Shown here piece after piece: positions 13,455-23,080 of a DNA stretch of 64,000 nt; within the stretch, counting starts at the first letter, position 1, and each line of letters opens with the position of its first letter. The stretch comes from Epiperipatus broadwayi (Eukaryota > Onychophora > Udeonychophora > Euonychophora > Peripatidae): contig JAQFVV010000031.1 of assembly GCA_028023455.1 (NCBI GenBank), forward strand, positions 1,676,001 through 1,740,000, in the 5' to 3' direction. A model generated the notes under the pieces. It was given only the letters and a program-made list of their open reading frames with translations, was not told the origin of the DNA and searched no databases. Made by a program: the position numbers and the translations under genes.

Positions 13455-13502
13455 CTGAACCAACTGATGAATTCTGGTATCTATTTCATACAAAGAATTA
13501 AA
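13455..13502 (+). ncRNA. Hammerhead relic, family B, core only
   Basis: CCAACTGATGAATTCTGG keeps inner stem I and the first core strand, but the second core strand (GAAA) and stem III are lost. It is recognisable only by alignment with the other family B units. Confidence 0.4.
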
Positions 13503-13555
13503 AGCAGATGGAAAACAATCCCTATCTAGCTTGAGAGTGATGTAGTGAAAATTAC

Positions 13556-15330
13556 AGAAATCCTCCTCCAGCTTCTGGCAGAAAATCACACTCCCAAAGC
13601 TTACATCCAAATTATTTCAAATTGGCTCAGAAACTACCAGATCTGCATCTCATTAAATGGTAGAACCACAAGTAGTTTCAAACCATGCCTATCCATTCCT
13701 CAAGGCTCCCCATTAAGTCCTCTCCTGATCCTTATATATATAAATCCTTTGTTGAAAGAAATAGGAAAACACCTGCCTGGAGTCTTTGTCCCAAGCCTAA
13801 ACAGAGTGATAGGAGTTCTCACCTTCATGGATGACATCCTTGTCATACTTCCCTCACAGAAATACCTTGGACTACTAAACAAAATTTTGGATCACTATAC
13901 AGCAAAATTCAAACTGAAATTTAACCTTCAAAATCTTTGGCCTGGAAAATTGCCATAGGGAAAAAGATTTCCACTCACTTCTCTGGAGAGCCCCAAAACT
14001 TGCTTGGACTATATTTCCACAAACCCCCCTCAGTAATGGCAAGGGAAGCACAAAACAACATAATTGATTCGGCAAACAAACTAATAGCATCCCTGTCCAA
14101 AGTTTATCTTTCACTCCATGGCAAGGTAACATTGCTAAATATGATCCTGTTCCCCAAGATCAACTATCTCCCAGTCATCAAACCAACTAAGCAGTTTGAG
14201 GGGAGGATCAACTCACTTTGCTCTAAGCTCTTTTGGCATGGTAAAACAGTTGCCATTAGCCTCACTGGGATGTAATGTTCTCATCAGTTAAATGGCCTAT
14301 CCCTACACTCCATAAATACAACCTACTTTCAAAAATGCTATAACATACTCAGTAGACTCTCAAAGGACAATGCAAACATAGTGAAGTTCCCATAGTTGTG
14401 CAACCCACCGATCATCCACCACCCTCCAAGGCAGATTGGATCACAACACTGGATAGCCTCATTAAGCAGCATCACAATCCTCATAATGCCACGGCTACCA
14501 GCAAAATTAAATATTGGGATGCCTACAACATTATTCATCCACAGAAACAACCACCTTATGGCAAGCTAAATTTAACAAACAAAAATCTCATAAACAAATT
14601 CAAAAGGTGGAGTTCGGAAGCAAAATTCTTGAATTTCACCATCAAAATAATTTAGATGCATTACCCACCAGTTGGTTTTTAACATACAAAAGAGGTTACT
14701 CCAGCATCAACCCACTCTGTCAACTGTGCAAGAGAGAAAATGAAACAATAGACCATATAATACATAGATGCCCAAAACTTGGCAGCATCAGAGATCTGAT
14801 ATTTACCAGCTCAAAAATAAACTACCAAACAATCACCTCAATCTGGCGATGTATTGCTACAAAAACTGTCATGTGGACTCGGCTCTCCATATTCTACACA
14901 TTTGCACTCTGGACAACACATTGCATATTTAGCTTAGAACACCCAACTCCCGATGCTAAACAGTTCTATATCCATATGATCAACAAGATTAAACAAAGAG
15001 CTGAGACAATCGGACCACGCCTCATTGTAGAAGATACTTGGAATCTTCTGGACATCCCAAAACTCCACACAAAAAAACAGAAATTAATTTTCAACCACGA
15101 GATGAGATAACTCATTACTACCCTACTCAAACAATTATGGAAACAAAATGATCAATAAGCTAAGACTGAAAACGATCCAGTTTGATGTGCAACCATTCAT
15201 TTCCAAGGAACAATAATCAAAGAAATTCCCATCACTTCCATCTATAAAAAGAATGATATCTGTGTAATCATAGTATTTAGTAAATAAATGTTTATTGGAA
15301 ATGAAGATTAGTGTCAATAAAAAGTTAAAT
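13556..15330 (+). pseudogene. LINE (non-LTR retrotransposon) pseudogene, RT palm to zinc-finger C-terminus
   Basis: Frame fragments at about 13556-13958, 13937-14275, 14398-14655 and 14514-15110 together trace the C-terminal two-thirds of a LINE ORF2. The first has RT fingers/palm blocks: NWLRNYQICISLNGR, then SIPQGSPLSPLLILIYI, then the catalytic box as FMDDILVI. The second has the thumb region: NLLGLYF, LSLHGKVTLLNMILFPKINYL, and FWHGK. The last has a zinc-knuckle-like C-terminus, LCQLCKRENETIDHIIHRCP, the pattern of the zf-RVT domain that often ends LINE proteins. At least two frameshifts separate these parts, and the endonuclease and 5' half are absent. The trailing 15111-15330 is probably 3' untranslated sequence. 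It is not RTE-like; an L1/Tx1-like placement is a guess. Its 5' end abuts a truncated family B unit. Confidence 0.8.
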
Positions 15331-16339
15331 AGTTAAAACAAAAATCAGGTTTTTTTCATTTGCAATATGAATAGCTGTAATACATATTGATTTTCAACTT
15401 AAATGACATTAAAAATCAAAAATTTGTAATTCTATTTCAAAAGTCTATTTATAAAATGCAAGTCAAAAGGAGAAAAATATTGCAGCAGCTTCTAATATCA
15501 GAACACTGTCACATCAATCTAGATAAATTAAAAACATGCCATCAAAATGATAATGCCCATAACATATTTTACTGAATTTATATCTAGTTTAACTGTTAAA
15601 TGTTACTCAAGCTCAGTCATGTTTGCGTTTTTTTAAAAACATTTAGTAGTTAAATTACATATATTTGCAAGTAAAATACCATCATCACGAACTTTCAAAC
15701 TTATTTATGAAGTTAGTTTATCCATAAAGCTGCTTGAGTAAGCATATGAGTCATAACTCTGTATGGAAGACAAAATCCAAAAAATATGACATTCTTAATG
15801 TCCATAATTGTGTTAACCACTTGATGTAACATGATTCGAAAAATCAGCATCATAATTGTAAATACTTTTTTTTTTTTTTTTACAAAAAAAAATAACTATA
15901 AACTGTGTAAATGTTCATGGATTTTGTGATTCTAAGCTAAAAGTTCATTTTCAAAAAAAAAAAATAGAAAAAATATGGCAGCAATTTAATTGTTTTAGTC
16001 ATTTGATATAACACAACATAGTAAATCAGTATATATCCATACATATCACTTTTATGTTTATTTGATCTATAATCTATCTAAATAAGGGTATTTTTTATAA
16101 GTCTATATAAGCAGCTAAAATAATGTTTGCGCAAAGTAACATCACTTTAATTTAGTGTAGCAAAATGTGTTCTCAAAATGTAGTTCTCCTTTATGAAAAA
16201 TTGAATAGTTAAAGTCACAATAGTTTTTTGTTTTTTATTCTCAACTCTGTATAAATTATAAAGCCAAACCATTTATCCTCAAAATGTCTCTCAAAACATC
16301 AATTTTTATTATGAATTTTCTACCACTTACTAGTACAAT
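15331..16339. other. AT-rich DNA without recognised feature
   Basis: No supported feature. A T-run followed by an A-run lies at 15868-15891. Confidence 0.5.
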
Positions 16340-16682
16340 GGTTTGTGTGAAAATTGTGTGGGCAGCTGGTTTGACATTTATCATTTAAACTGTAGTAATT
16401 GCTATCGATATATAATGGTCAATGATAAAGATATATGTAAGAGATTGTGATCTAAGACAACTGATGAGTGCTGGTTGAGTATGAAATATGCATCTTGGTG
16501 ATCATACAACTTTGTCACATGTCTTGAGTCATATGTTTCTGATTATAGCTTACAAAGTGTTAAAAGTGGATAGAAACCAGTCCCTACCTTATGTAACAGT
16601 GGTGTTGTGAAACTTACACTACAGAAATATTATTCATTATTGGATAATCTCTAATCTAATAAATAACTAATGAAAATTATTA
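16340..16682 (+). mobile_element. Family B element, single unit
   Basis: This is the most complete single family B unit in the window. The order is GGTTTGTGTGAAAATTGTG, GACATTTATCATTTAAACTG, the hammerhead (16448-16504), GTCACATGTCTTGAGTCATATG, GTGGATAGAAACCAGTCC, the TGTGAAACTTACACTA hairpin, and the TCTCTAATCTAATAAATAAC tail. There is no coding frame. A target duplication could not be identified. Confidence 0.75.
16448..16504 (+). ncRNA. Hammerhead ribozyme, family B, best copy
   Basis: The layout is outer stem I TGATC, inner CAA (one pair lost), core CTGATGA, stem II GTGCT with AGTAT and loop GGTTG, GAAA, stem III ATATGCAT, C at position 17, inner stem I TTGG, outer GATCA. TGATC and GATCA are exact reverse complements. 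The three family B copies suggest an ancestral stem III ATGTGCAT, which gives three base pairs. Both core strands are intact. Confidence 0.8.
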
Positions 16683-17030
16683 AGTAGATAATGTATTTCA
16701 AAATATTTTTCTTTTAATTAATTAATTTTTTTAAAAATAATTCAAGCATTCATTCATAAAGTAAACAAAATTTTAAGCATTTCTTTTCACTACTATTTTT
16801 ACAATGTACAAATTTTTATTACAGTACAGTATTTAAAAAGTAAATGGAAATGATATCTTTCTTTGTCTGAAGGTTTGTAATGATGATATATTATGAGATG
16901 TGATATGTTGGACTATTTCCATCATTTATGAGTGAATGTTGAATGTATAGAAAATTTTAAATTTTATTTAAACTTTCAAAATACAAACAACTTGTTAGTA
17001 ATAACACACAAATAGACAATACAGGTTAGT

Positions 17031-17080
17031 AATTACACAACGTTTAGAGTAGTATTATTCTCCACTCTTCTTCAGGTGTT
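17031..17080 (-). ncRNA. Hammerhead-like motif, family D, left arm
   Basis: On the minus strand: ACAC, CTGAAGA (position 7 may be any base), stem II AGAGTGG with CTACTCT (seven pairs), AAAC where GAAAC is expected, ACGT as a tiny stem III, T, then GTGT pairing with ACAC. Only the G12 position is damaged. Confidence 0.6.
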
Positions 17081-17175
17081 TCTGGCCTATATGTGTTTGC
17101 CTTAAATTCAATATACAAGATTCTAAAGGTGCGAGTTCAACTTCTAAGCGAATATTGTCACTGTGCATATAGGCC

Positions 17176-17230
17176 AGCAACAGCTGAAGAAGAGTGGAGA
17201 ATAATACTACTTGAAACATTGTGTAATTAC
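17176..17230 (+). ncRNA. Hammerhead-like motif, family D, right arm
   Basis: CTGAAGA, stem II AGTGG with CTACT, GAAAC, ATT, GTGTAATTAC. Both core strands are intact, but stem I (ACAG before the core) and stem III are weaker than in the other arm. Confidence 0.6.
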
Positions 17231-17379
17231 TAACCTGTATTGTCTATTTGTGTGTTATTACTAACAAGTTGTTTGTATTTGGAAAGTTTAAATAAAGTTT
17301 AAAATTTTCTATACATTCAACATTCACTCATAAATGATGGAAATAGTCCAACATATCACATCTCATGATATCTTTCTTT

Positions 17380-17814
17380 ATTTAATTATTTTTTAATAGA
17401 AATATAAGCATTTACTAATAAAACAGGCAGAAACTCAAAAGATGATCATGTGATGATTATTGGCAATTATTAATAAATTAAATAAGTTTTTGTGTATTTT
17501 TTTCCTTTCTATCATTTATAATGTACAAATATGGCACTATTTTATTAGAATATATTATTATATTTCTTATTCTTATCAATGCAGAAATTATTCATAATGT
17601 TTTATTTTTTGTTAATATTTTTTAAAAGAAATTATCAATAATAGTGTTACATTTAATCTACATCAGTATATTACATTTAATTTTAAACATTTTCTATTTT
17701 TCTAATATATTTCATTCATTTACAAAAATTTTCTGAATCCACAACTAACTTTGAATCATTTGTATCAAAACAATAATATACCATCTATATTACAATTATG
17801 TTAATATATATATA
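17380..17814. other. AT-rich DNA without recognised feature
   Basis: No supported feature. Confidence 0.45.
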
Positions 17815-17905
17815 TTTAAGGCTATAACCCTTAATACTATGTAGCTTGAGCATTAAATTTGTCATTAAAGGGACCTCTGTAAATCTTCACACAAGATTGC
17901 GACTT
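17815..17905 (+). repeat. Diverged relative of the 18.6-kb hairpin element
   Basis: TTAAGG, loop CTATAAC, CCTTAA (17816-17834) forms a hairpin and is followed by AAAGGGACCTCT near 17873 and CACAAG. The 18.6-kb element has GAGG, the same CTATAA loop, CCTC, then GTAGGGACCTCT and CACAAG at comparable spacing. The loop is conserved while the stem bases differ and still pair. Confidence 0.5.
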
Positions 17906-18550
17906 TTTATAAAGATAAGAATGACCACCCTTATCTTCAACCTATTTTCTAATTATATAGGTGAATCTAAAGCAAAATTAATGATCCTTTAAAATATGGG
18001 ACAATCGAATAGATTGTGATAATATAGAAAAAAAGTATCACAAGTTCCAAAATGATAACTCTTGATTATTATTCATAGTGAAGCATCATTACTTAACATT
18101 TTATAACATTCAAATCTTAATACTGGTACTTTGGTATTATTCCTGCTATGATGTATTATTCTGGTGATATTTGAACCTGGTAATAATTATTCAAAGTTTC
18201 CTTTTATAATATCATGCTATCCTAGAATCCTAACATGACTCTAATCCATCTCAAATATATACACGTTACCAACTTTTCACATATTTACACATCACCAAGT
18301 TGTAAAACATGCTAAGTGATTTTGTGCTATCAAAATGGAGATATAGATTTATTATAGAAAAAGGAAAAACATATTATGATACTAAATAAAAACAGATAGG
18401 TGCGAGTTTTTAATATGGTACTTTTTGTAAATTTTTATTTGGGGCACTTTGTGCCATCAAAAACATCATCCCCCTTCCCAGCATAGTATGGAACTTTGTA
18501 TCACCATAAATATCCAGCATATTTAATAACAAATTTAAAAAAAAAAACAC
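17906..18550. other. AT-rich DNA without recognised feature
   Basis: No supported feature. Confidence 0.45.
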
Positions 18551-18769
18551 ACACACATGATTTAATTATAAATTTATTAAACGCACATTGATTACGTAAG
18601 TAATATTTACTGAGGCTATAACCTCGATAATATGCGTGTAAAATGCGATAGTAGGGACCTCTACAGGTGTTTTAACCACAAGCTTATGCACCTGTAGAGA
18701 TCCCTACTATCGCATTTTACACGCATATTATCGAGGTTATAGCCTCAGTAAATATTACACACATGATTT
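18551..18769. mobile_element. Hairpin insertion with 13-bp direct flanks
   Basis: ACACACATGATTT occurs at 18551-18563 and again at 18757-18769. The enclosed 193 bp end in a nearly perfect hairpin, with arms of about 70 bp starting GTAATATTTACTGAGG at 18600 and a loop TTTTAACCACAAGCTTATG. Size, asymmetry and flank length fit the same insertion signature as the hammerhead hairpins. No hammerhead core was found, so it may be a different family or a plain MITE. Confidence 0.75.
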
Positions 18770-19985
18770 GTAAGTAATACAATTTTATATCTAAAACTAT
18801 ATATTTATGATTTTTTATTTGCTAAAACTTAATACATTTTTTTTTTTTAAATATAAGGTTAAACTTATAGTTTGCCATTTTTAGATAAAACTAAAACATT
18901 ATCTTACAGTTTGCCTTTTTTTTTTTAGGTTAAAAAAAAATGTGCATGCCATTTACAAAATGTTTCAGAGTTCTTTTTCATATTTTTCCTTTTTCCATAA
19001 TTAATATATCTCTCCTTAATCAGAAATAATATGTTGTTTTTTTTCAAGATCTGAAGTTTTGTATTATAGATGCTGGGTATTTATGATGACACAAAGTGCT
19101 GAAATAAAAAGTCACAAAAATATTAAAACCTCACAATGTGGGTTTTTTTTTTTCCATAATGAATATCCATTTTTTTAATTTTAGATTTGAAGTTAATTAT
19201 TACACATGGTAGGATGTATTACTCCAGTGACATATTATTCTAAATTTATGATATGTTTAAAATAACTCCTCCCTAGAATATGCTGACAAATTTTATCAAA
19301 GTTTGTTTGCACATCCCTTAGAGGCAGTATTTTAATTTTATCACAAACTTAGAATAATACATCATTGTAGTAATATGTCATAGCAAAAATAATACCGAAT
19401 TACTTAAATACTTATAGCCATGGTATGAACACTAATGAATATAAAATATATGGATTTAATTGAACTTGTGGCTTGTTCTATGCACTGATTTAAATATATC
19501 CTAAAGACTATCTAAGTAAACCACAAAGTAATGCATAAGTAATTCAAAGAGAAAGTATTTCACGATTCTTCCTGATAGCATCTAAATTTTATTTGAATTG
19601 ACTTTTGAATAAATAAAAAAGATTATTGTTACACAGCATTTACAAAATTTTAAAAATACAAAAAAAAAAAAAAATTAAAAAAAAGTTTAACTCTTTTATG
19701 ATTGTTAAACTTTTTTGTTGCATAAGTAAATTAGATAAATAATGAAGAACATCATTATGTAATAACAATTAGATATTAGATTTAGGACTTATTTGAGATG
19801 GATGACACATATCTAATCCATTTAGCCATCCGTATTGGAAGCAACAGAGCTAAACTGAGTTGGTCAGATGAATATTGGTAACCAACTTTAATGAAAAGCA
19901 ATACCACATAAGATGCATCTTCATAAGTGTGTAGGAAATATCTTATTCCTATGTATTTTTTTTTTGCTATTTTCTATAATTAGAG
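18770..19985. other. AT-rich DNA without recognised feature
   Basis: No gene or element was recognised. T and A homopolymer runs are common, for example at 18838-18849 and 19662-19674. Confidence 0.5.
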
Positions 19986-19989
19986 TACC

Positions 19990-20620
19990 AAAATTCTCCC
20001 TACAATGGTGCCACCAAATGCACACTTTCCTAATCAATGAATGCAGGAAGATTTGTGCATAAAATCACTGTCTAGTGCCTATTCATCTAACATTCCCAGA
20101 CTAGTTTCTAGCTTGTGGCTTTTATCAGTGAGGAACCTTGAATTTGAGAGCATTGCATTTAGATCTTAGGCTCTAACACAATCCTCCAGCACCTTTTCTC
20201 TATTTGGTTAACTATAAAGCCAGGATCCCAAGATGAAAACACCATAATGTTACCAACCCAAGCTCATTCGCTTGTATATCGTTATAGATCTGAACTCAGT
20301 TCAGCATCTGTACATTTTGATGTCTTTGCTTTTTAAAAAAAACAATCATCATTATCCTATGGACAGGATAGGTATAAAACCATCAAAACATTACACGATC
20401 ACCATTTCATATGTTGTGTACATGCTGTTAATACCAAATTTTATACAGTAGTGCCACCAAGGGAAAATCTTATTAACAGTAATATGCACAAGTCTTCCTG
20501 CATCCATTGATCATGCAGGCTTGCACTTGGCGGCACTACTGTATAGAGTTTGGTACTCTTTTTAACAGCCTGTGTAAGCATAAGAAATAGTGATCATGTA
20601 ATGTTTTGGCGGTTTTGTAA
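19990..20620. mobile_element. Family C element, minus unit plus short inverted arm
   Basis: A minus-oriented family C unit starts with GTGCCACCAAATGCACAC and AATCAATGAATGCAGGAAG, followed by the hammerhead. It continues through CCTCCAGCACCTTTTCTCTA, a CCAAGCTCATTCGCTTG block, and CATCAAAACATTACACGATCACC. At about 20443-20510 it turns into a short inverted arm (CAGTAGTGCCACCAAG against CTTGGCGGCACTACTG) and runs out as plus orientation to about 20620. The window's other family C loci are at 46.5 and 52.8 kb. Target duplications are not clear here. Confidence 0.7.
20087..20141 (-). ncRNA. Hammerhead ribozyme motif, family C, one core change
   Basis: On the minus strand the core is CTGATAA (G8 changed to A), with stem II AGC/GCT and loop CACAA, then GAAA, palindromic stem III ACTAGT and C17 before TGGG. 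Everything but G8 fits. That change alone is expected to abolish cleavage. Confidence 0.65.
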
Positions 20621-21398
20621 TTTTCACAATGCGTTTTACTGCCTAACAGTATTCCGTAAGACAATATTTAATAATAAAAAAACGAAAGTAATTTTTTTTG
20701 TTTTGGATATACTGATTGAGTTACATATATGCGTGTTATTTCGCTAATTGCATCAAATAATAAAATTTAAAAATAAAATAGTGAGAGACGTTATTAAAAA
20801 AAACAGGAGTTTTTTATTCCGTATATTATTTATAATTTTATTGTTGTTAATGAAGGATAAAGAATTTTAGTATATTAGATGTTTTAAAATTGGATTAACT
20901 AATTAGTTTAATGAAGATATTTTTATAGATAGAAACTTTAATTAGACTGCCTCCCCCCCCTCAAAAAATTTAAACTAACACAAAAGAGGAGCTAAAAATA
21001 CATTTCTAGGGATTCTTGACCTTGCCTTCATACAAAGTTTTGCTTTTTTGTTAATTTAAAGGCATTGCAATTTGCAGCAGACTGGAAGCAGTTTTTTTTA
21101 TCTGAGATTAGAATGACTGATAATCTTTTATAAGAGAAAATATCCATGAGGAATACAATGCAGTATTTCAGTTAGTCTAAGATTAGTTAATGCATTGGTA
21201 TGAATAAAAGGATGTTATAATTAAGAGTTACTTCGTAGATATAAAATTAATTATTTTTAAAAAAGAGCTAGGGTTCTTAGAAATATATTAGACATAAAGA
21301 AAAACACTGAAAAGAATAAAACGAGGTTGTTTTTTTTTTTAATTTGTAATAGTTTATTTACATATCCACAGATAAACTACTAAAATATTCTGTAATTA
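20621..21398. other. AT-rich DNA without recognised feature
   Basis: No supported feature. A C-run CTCCCCCCCCTC lies near 20950. Confidence 0.45.
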
Positions 21399-21485
21399 TA
21401 AAAGACAATTTTCACATGACCCACCACTCTCCACTCTATCTAATAACACTGATACACTCAAGCACATATATGCTGAAAAGATAAA

Positions 21486-21542
21486 TAATCACCAATATAC
21501 GTATTTCATGCTAAACCAGCAATCATCAGTTGGTCCAGATTA
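21486..21542 (-). ncRNA. Hammerhead ribozyme, family A, intact core
   Basis: Minus strand. CTGATGA is the complement of 21523-21529 and GAA(A) of 21504-21507. Stem III ATACGTAT spans 21497-21504. Inner stem I TTGG/CCAA and outer GATTA/TAATC both pair exactly. Confidence 0.85.
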
Positions 21543-21958
21543 TCATCTCCCACACATATATACTATAAGTGCTCAGATATATATTAAGATAGACAATCTT
21601 CATACTTTAATAGACTGGCTCCAATCTACTACACACTCCAACTCTTCAACCGTTCATCCAATTGAAAATCTGATGATGGAATGCTCGAAGGCCACCCTAA
21701 GGCCGAGATTCTAGTCACACCCATGTTGACCCAAGGTCAATCTGAACCCCACATGTACAGGACATAATCCATTAAATACATATGCAAGGATGGGCAGACA
21801 TCTCTACAATGTAATAACTGAAACACAGGCTTAATATATACCATGTGTCTATATATGTAATATAGGGTATATGAGCACAGACTTTCACATGACCCACCAC
21901 TCTCCACTCTATCTAATAACACCTGATACACTCAAGCACATATATGCTGAAAAGATAA

Positions 21959-22000
21959 ATAATCACCAATATACGTATTTCATGCTAAACCAGCAATTAT
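21959..22000 (-). ncRNA. Truncated hammerhead, family A
   Basis: This copy has GAAA, stem III and stem II, but sequence is deleted from the first core strand (CAGCAATTATCATCTCCC in place of the CATCAGTTGGTCC stretch). Stem I is lost. Confidence 0.7.
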
Positions 22001-22396
22001 CATCTCCCACACATATATACTATTAGATAGTGTGGAGAGTGGTGGGTCGTGTGAAAGTCTGTGCTCATATACCCTATAATACATATATAGACACATGGTA
22101 TATATTAAGCCTGTGTTTCAGTTATTACATTGTAGAGATGTCTGCCCATCCTTGCATATGTATTTAATGGATTATGTCCTGTACATGTGGGGTTCAGATT
22201 GACCTTGGGTCAACATGGGTGTGACTAGAATCTCGGCCTTAGGGTGGCCTTCGAGCATTCCATCATCAGATTTTCAATTGGATGGATGGTTGAAGAGTTG
22301 GAGTGTGTAGTAGATTGGAGCCAGTCCATTAAAGTATGAAGATTGTCTATCTTAATATATATCTGAGCACTTATAGTATATATGTGTGGGAGATGA

Positions 22397-22453
22397 TAAT
22401 CTGGACCAACTGATGATTGCTGGCTTAGCATGAAATACGTATATTGGTGATTA
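22397..22453 (+). ncRNA. Hammerhead ribozyme, family A, intact core
   Basis: Outer stem I TAATC 22397-22401, inner CCAA 22406-22409, core CTGATGA 22410-22416. Stem II is TGCT 22418-22421 with AGCA 22427-22430. GAAA spans 22432-22435, stem III ATACGTAT 22435-22442, and A17 (predicted cleavage after it) is 22443. TTGG is 22444-22447 and GATTA 22449-22453. This is type I topology, open at stem I. Confidence 0.88.
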
Positions 22454-22869
22454 TTTATCTTTTCAGCATATATGTGCTTGAGTGTATCAGTGTTATTAGA
22501 TAGAGTGGAGAGTGGTGGGTCATGTGAAAGTCTGTGCTCATATATCCTATATTACATATATAGACACATGGTATATATTAAGCCTGTGTTTCAGTTATTA
22601 CATTGTAGAGATGTCTGCCCATCCTTGCATATGTATTTAATGGATTATGTCCTGTACATGTGGGGTTCAGATTGACCTTGGGTCAACATGGGTGTGACTA
22701 GAATCTCGGCCTTAGGGTGGCATTCGAGCATTCCATCATCAGATTTTCAATTGGATGGACGGTTGAAGAGTTGGAGTGTGTAATAGATTGGAGCCAGTCC
22801 ATTAAAGTATGAAGATTGTCTATCTTAATATATATCTGAGCACTTATAGTATATATGTGTGGGAGATGA

Positions 22870-22926
22870 TAATCTGGACCAACTGATGATTGCTGGTTTA
22901 GCATGAAATACTTATATTGGTGATTA
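22870..22926 (+). ncRNA. Hammerhead ribozyme, family A, stem III mutated
   Basis: It lies exactly 473 bp after the preceding copy. Core and stems I and II are intact. Stem III reads ATACTTAT, one change that breaks its palindrome. Confidence 0.82.
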
Positions 22927-23080
22927 TTTATCTTTTCAGCATATATGTGCTTGAGTGTATCAGTGTTATTAGATAGAGTGGAGAGTGGTGGGTCATGTGA
23001 AAATCTGTGCTCATAGACCCTATATTACATATATAGGCACATGGTATATATTAAGCCTGTGTTTCAGTTAAAAGACAATT

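Larger units (their letters stand above)
12662..13555. mobile_element. Family B hammerhead element: one inverted and two tandem units
   Basis: The locus holds a minus unit (about 12665-12960) and then two plus units (about 12985-13320 and 13335-13555). Each plus unit follows the same order: a CAGTTAA(A)C(T/C)(G/A)TAG block, a GATAAA(G/A)AT(A/G)TGT block, a hammerhead-like core, a weakly conserved spacer, and (in the first unit) the TAGTGAAAATT hairpin and the TCTCTAGTCTAATAAATGAC tail. The second plus unit stops at GTAGTGAAAATTACA, where LINE sequence begins without a gap. No element protein is encoded. Family B shares its ribozyme region with family A but not most of its flanks. Confidence 0.75.
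16850..17379. mobile_element. Family D inverted element with 15-bp target-site duplication
   Basis: ATGATATCTTTCTTT at 16850-16864 is repeated exactly at 17365-17379 and brackets a 500-bp insertion. The insertion is a large hairpin. The left arm is minus-oriented (GTCTGAAGGTTTGTAATGATG, CAACTTGTTAGTAATAACACAC, hammerhead-like motif) and the right arm is the same series in plus orientation. An interior of about 80 bp is unpaired. The duplication length matches other hairpin insertions in the window (12-14 bp). There is no protein. Confidence 0.85.
21399..23080. mobile_element. Family A hammerhead element array with 12-bp target-site duplication
   Basis: TAAAAGACAATT flanks the array at 21399-21410 and 23069-23080. 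Inside are about 1.3 minus units (21411-22022) and then, after a switch at 22022/22023, about 2.2 plus units. The plus units have an exact 473-bp period: GAGAGTGGTGGG starts at 22035, 22508 and 22981. Each full unit carries one hammerhead. The plus-strand right end closes with CCTGTGTTTCAGT, the same terminus as at 34.2 kb, while the left end differs between loci. That is what target-primed insertion with a fixed 3' end would give. The peptides of 64-68 residues in these repeats (for example 21508-21714 and 22225-22431) recur only because the DNA is repeated, so I do not call them genes. Confidence 0.9.

Noticed and set aside
21508-22904. Recurring peptides of 64-68 residues on both strands at 21.5-22.9 kb
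   Set aside because: Their recurrence is due to the family A tandem and inverted repeat. They overlap the ribozyme on either strand and lack domains.
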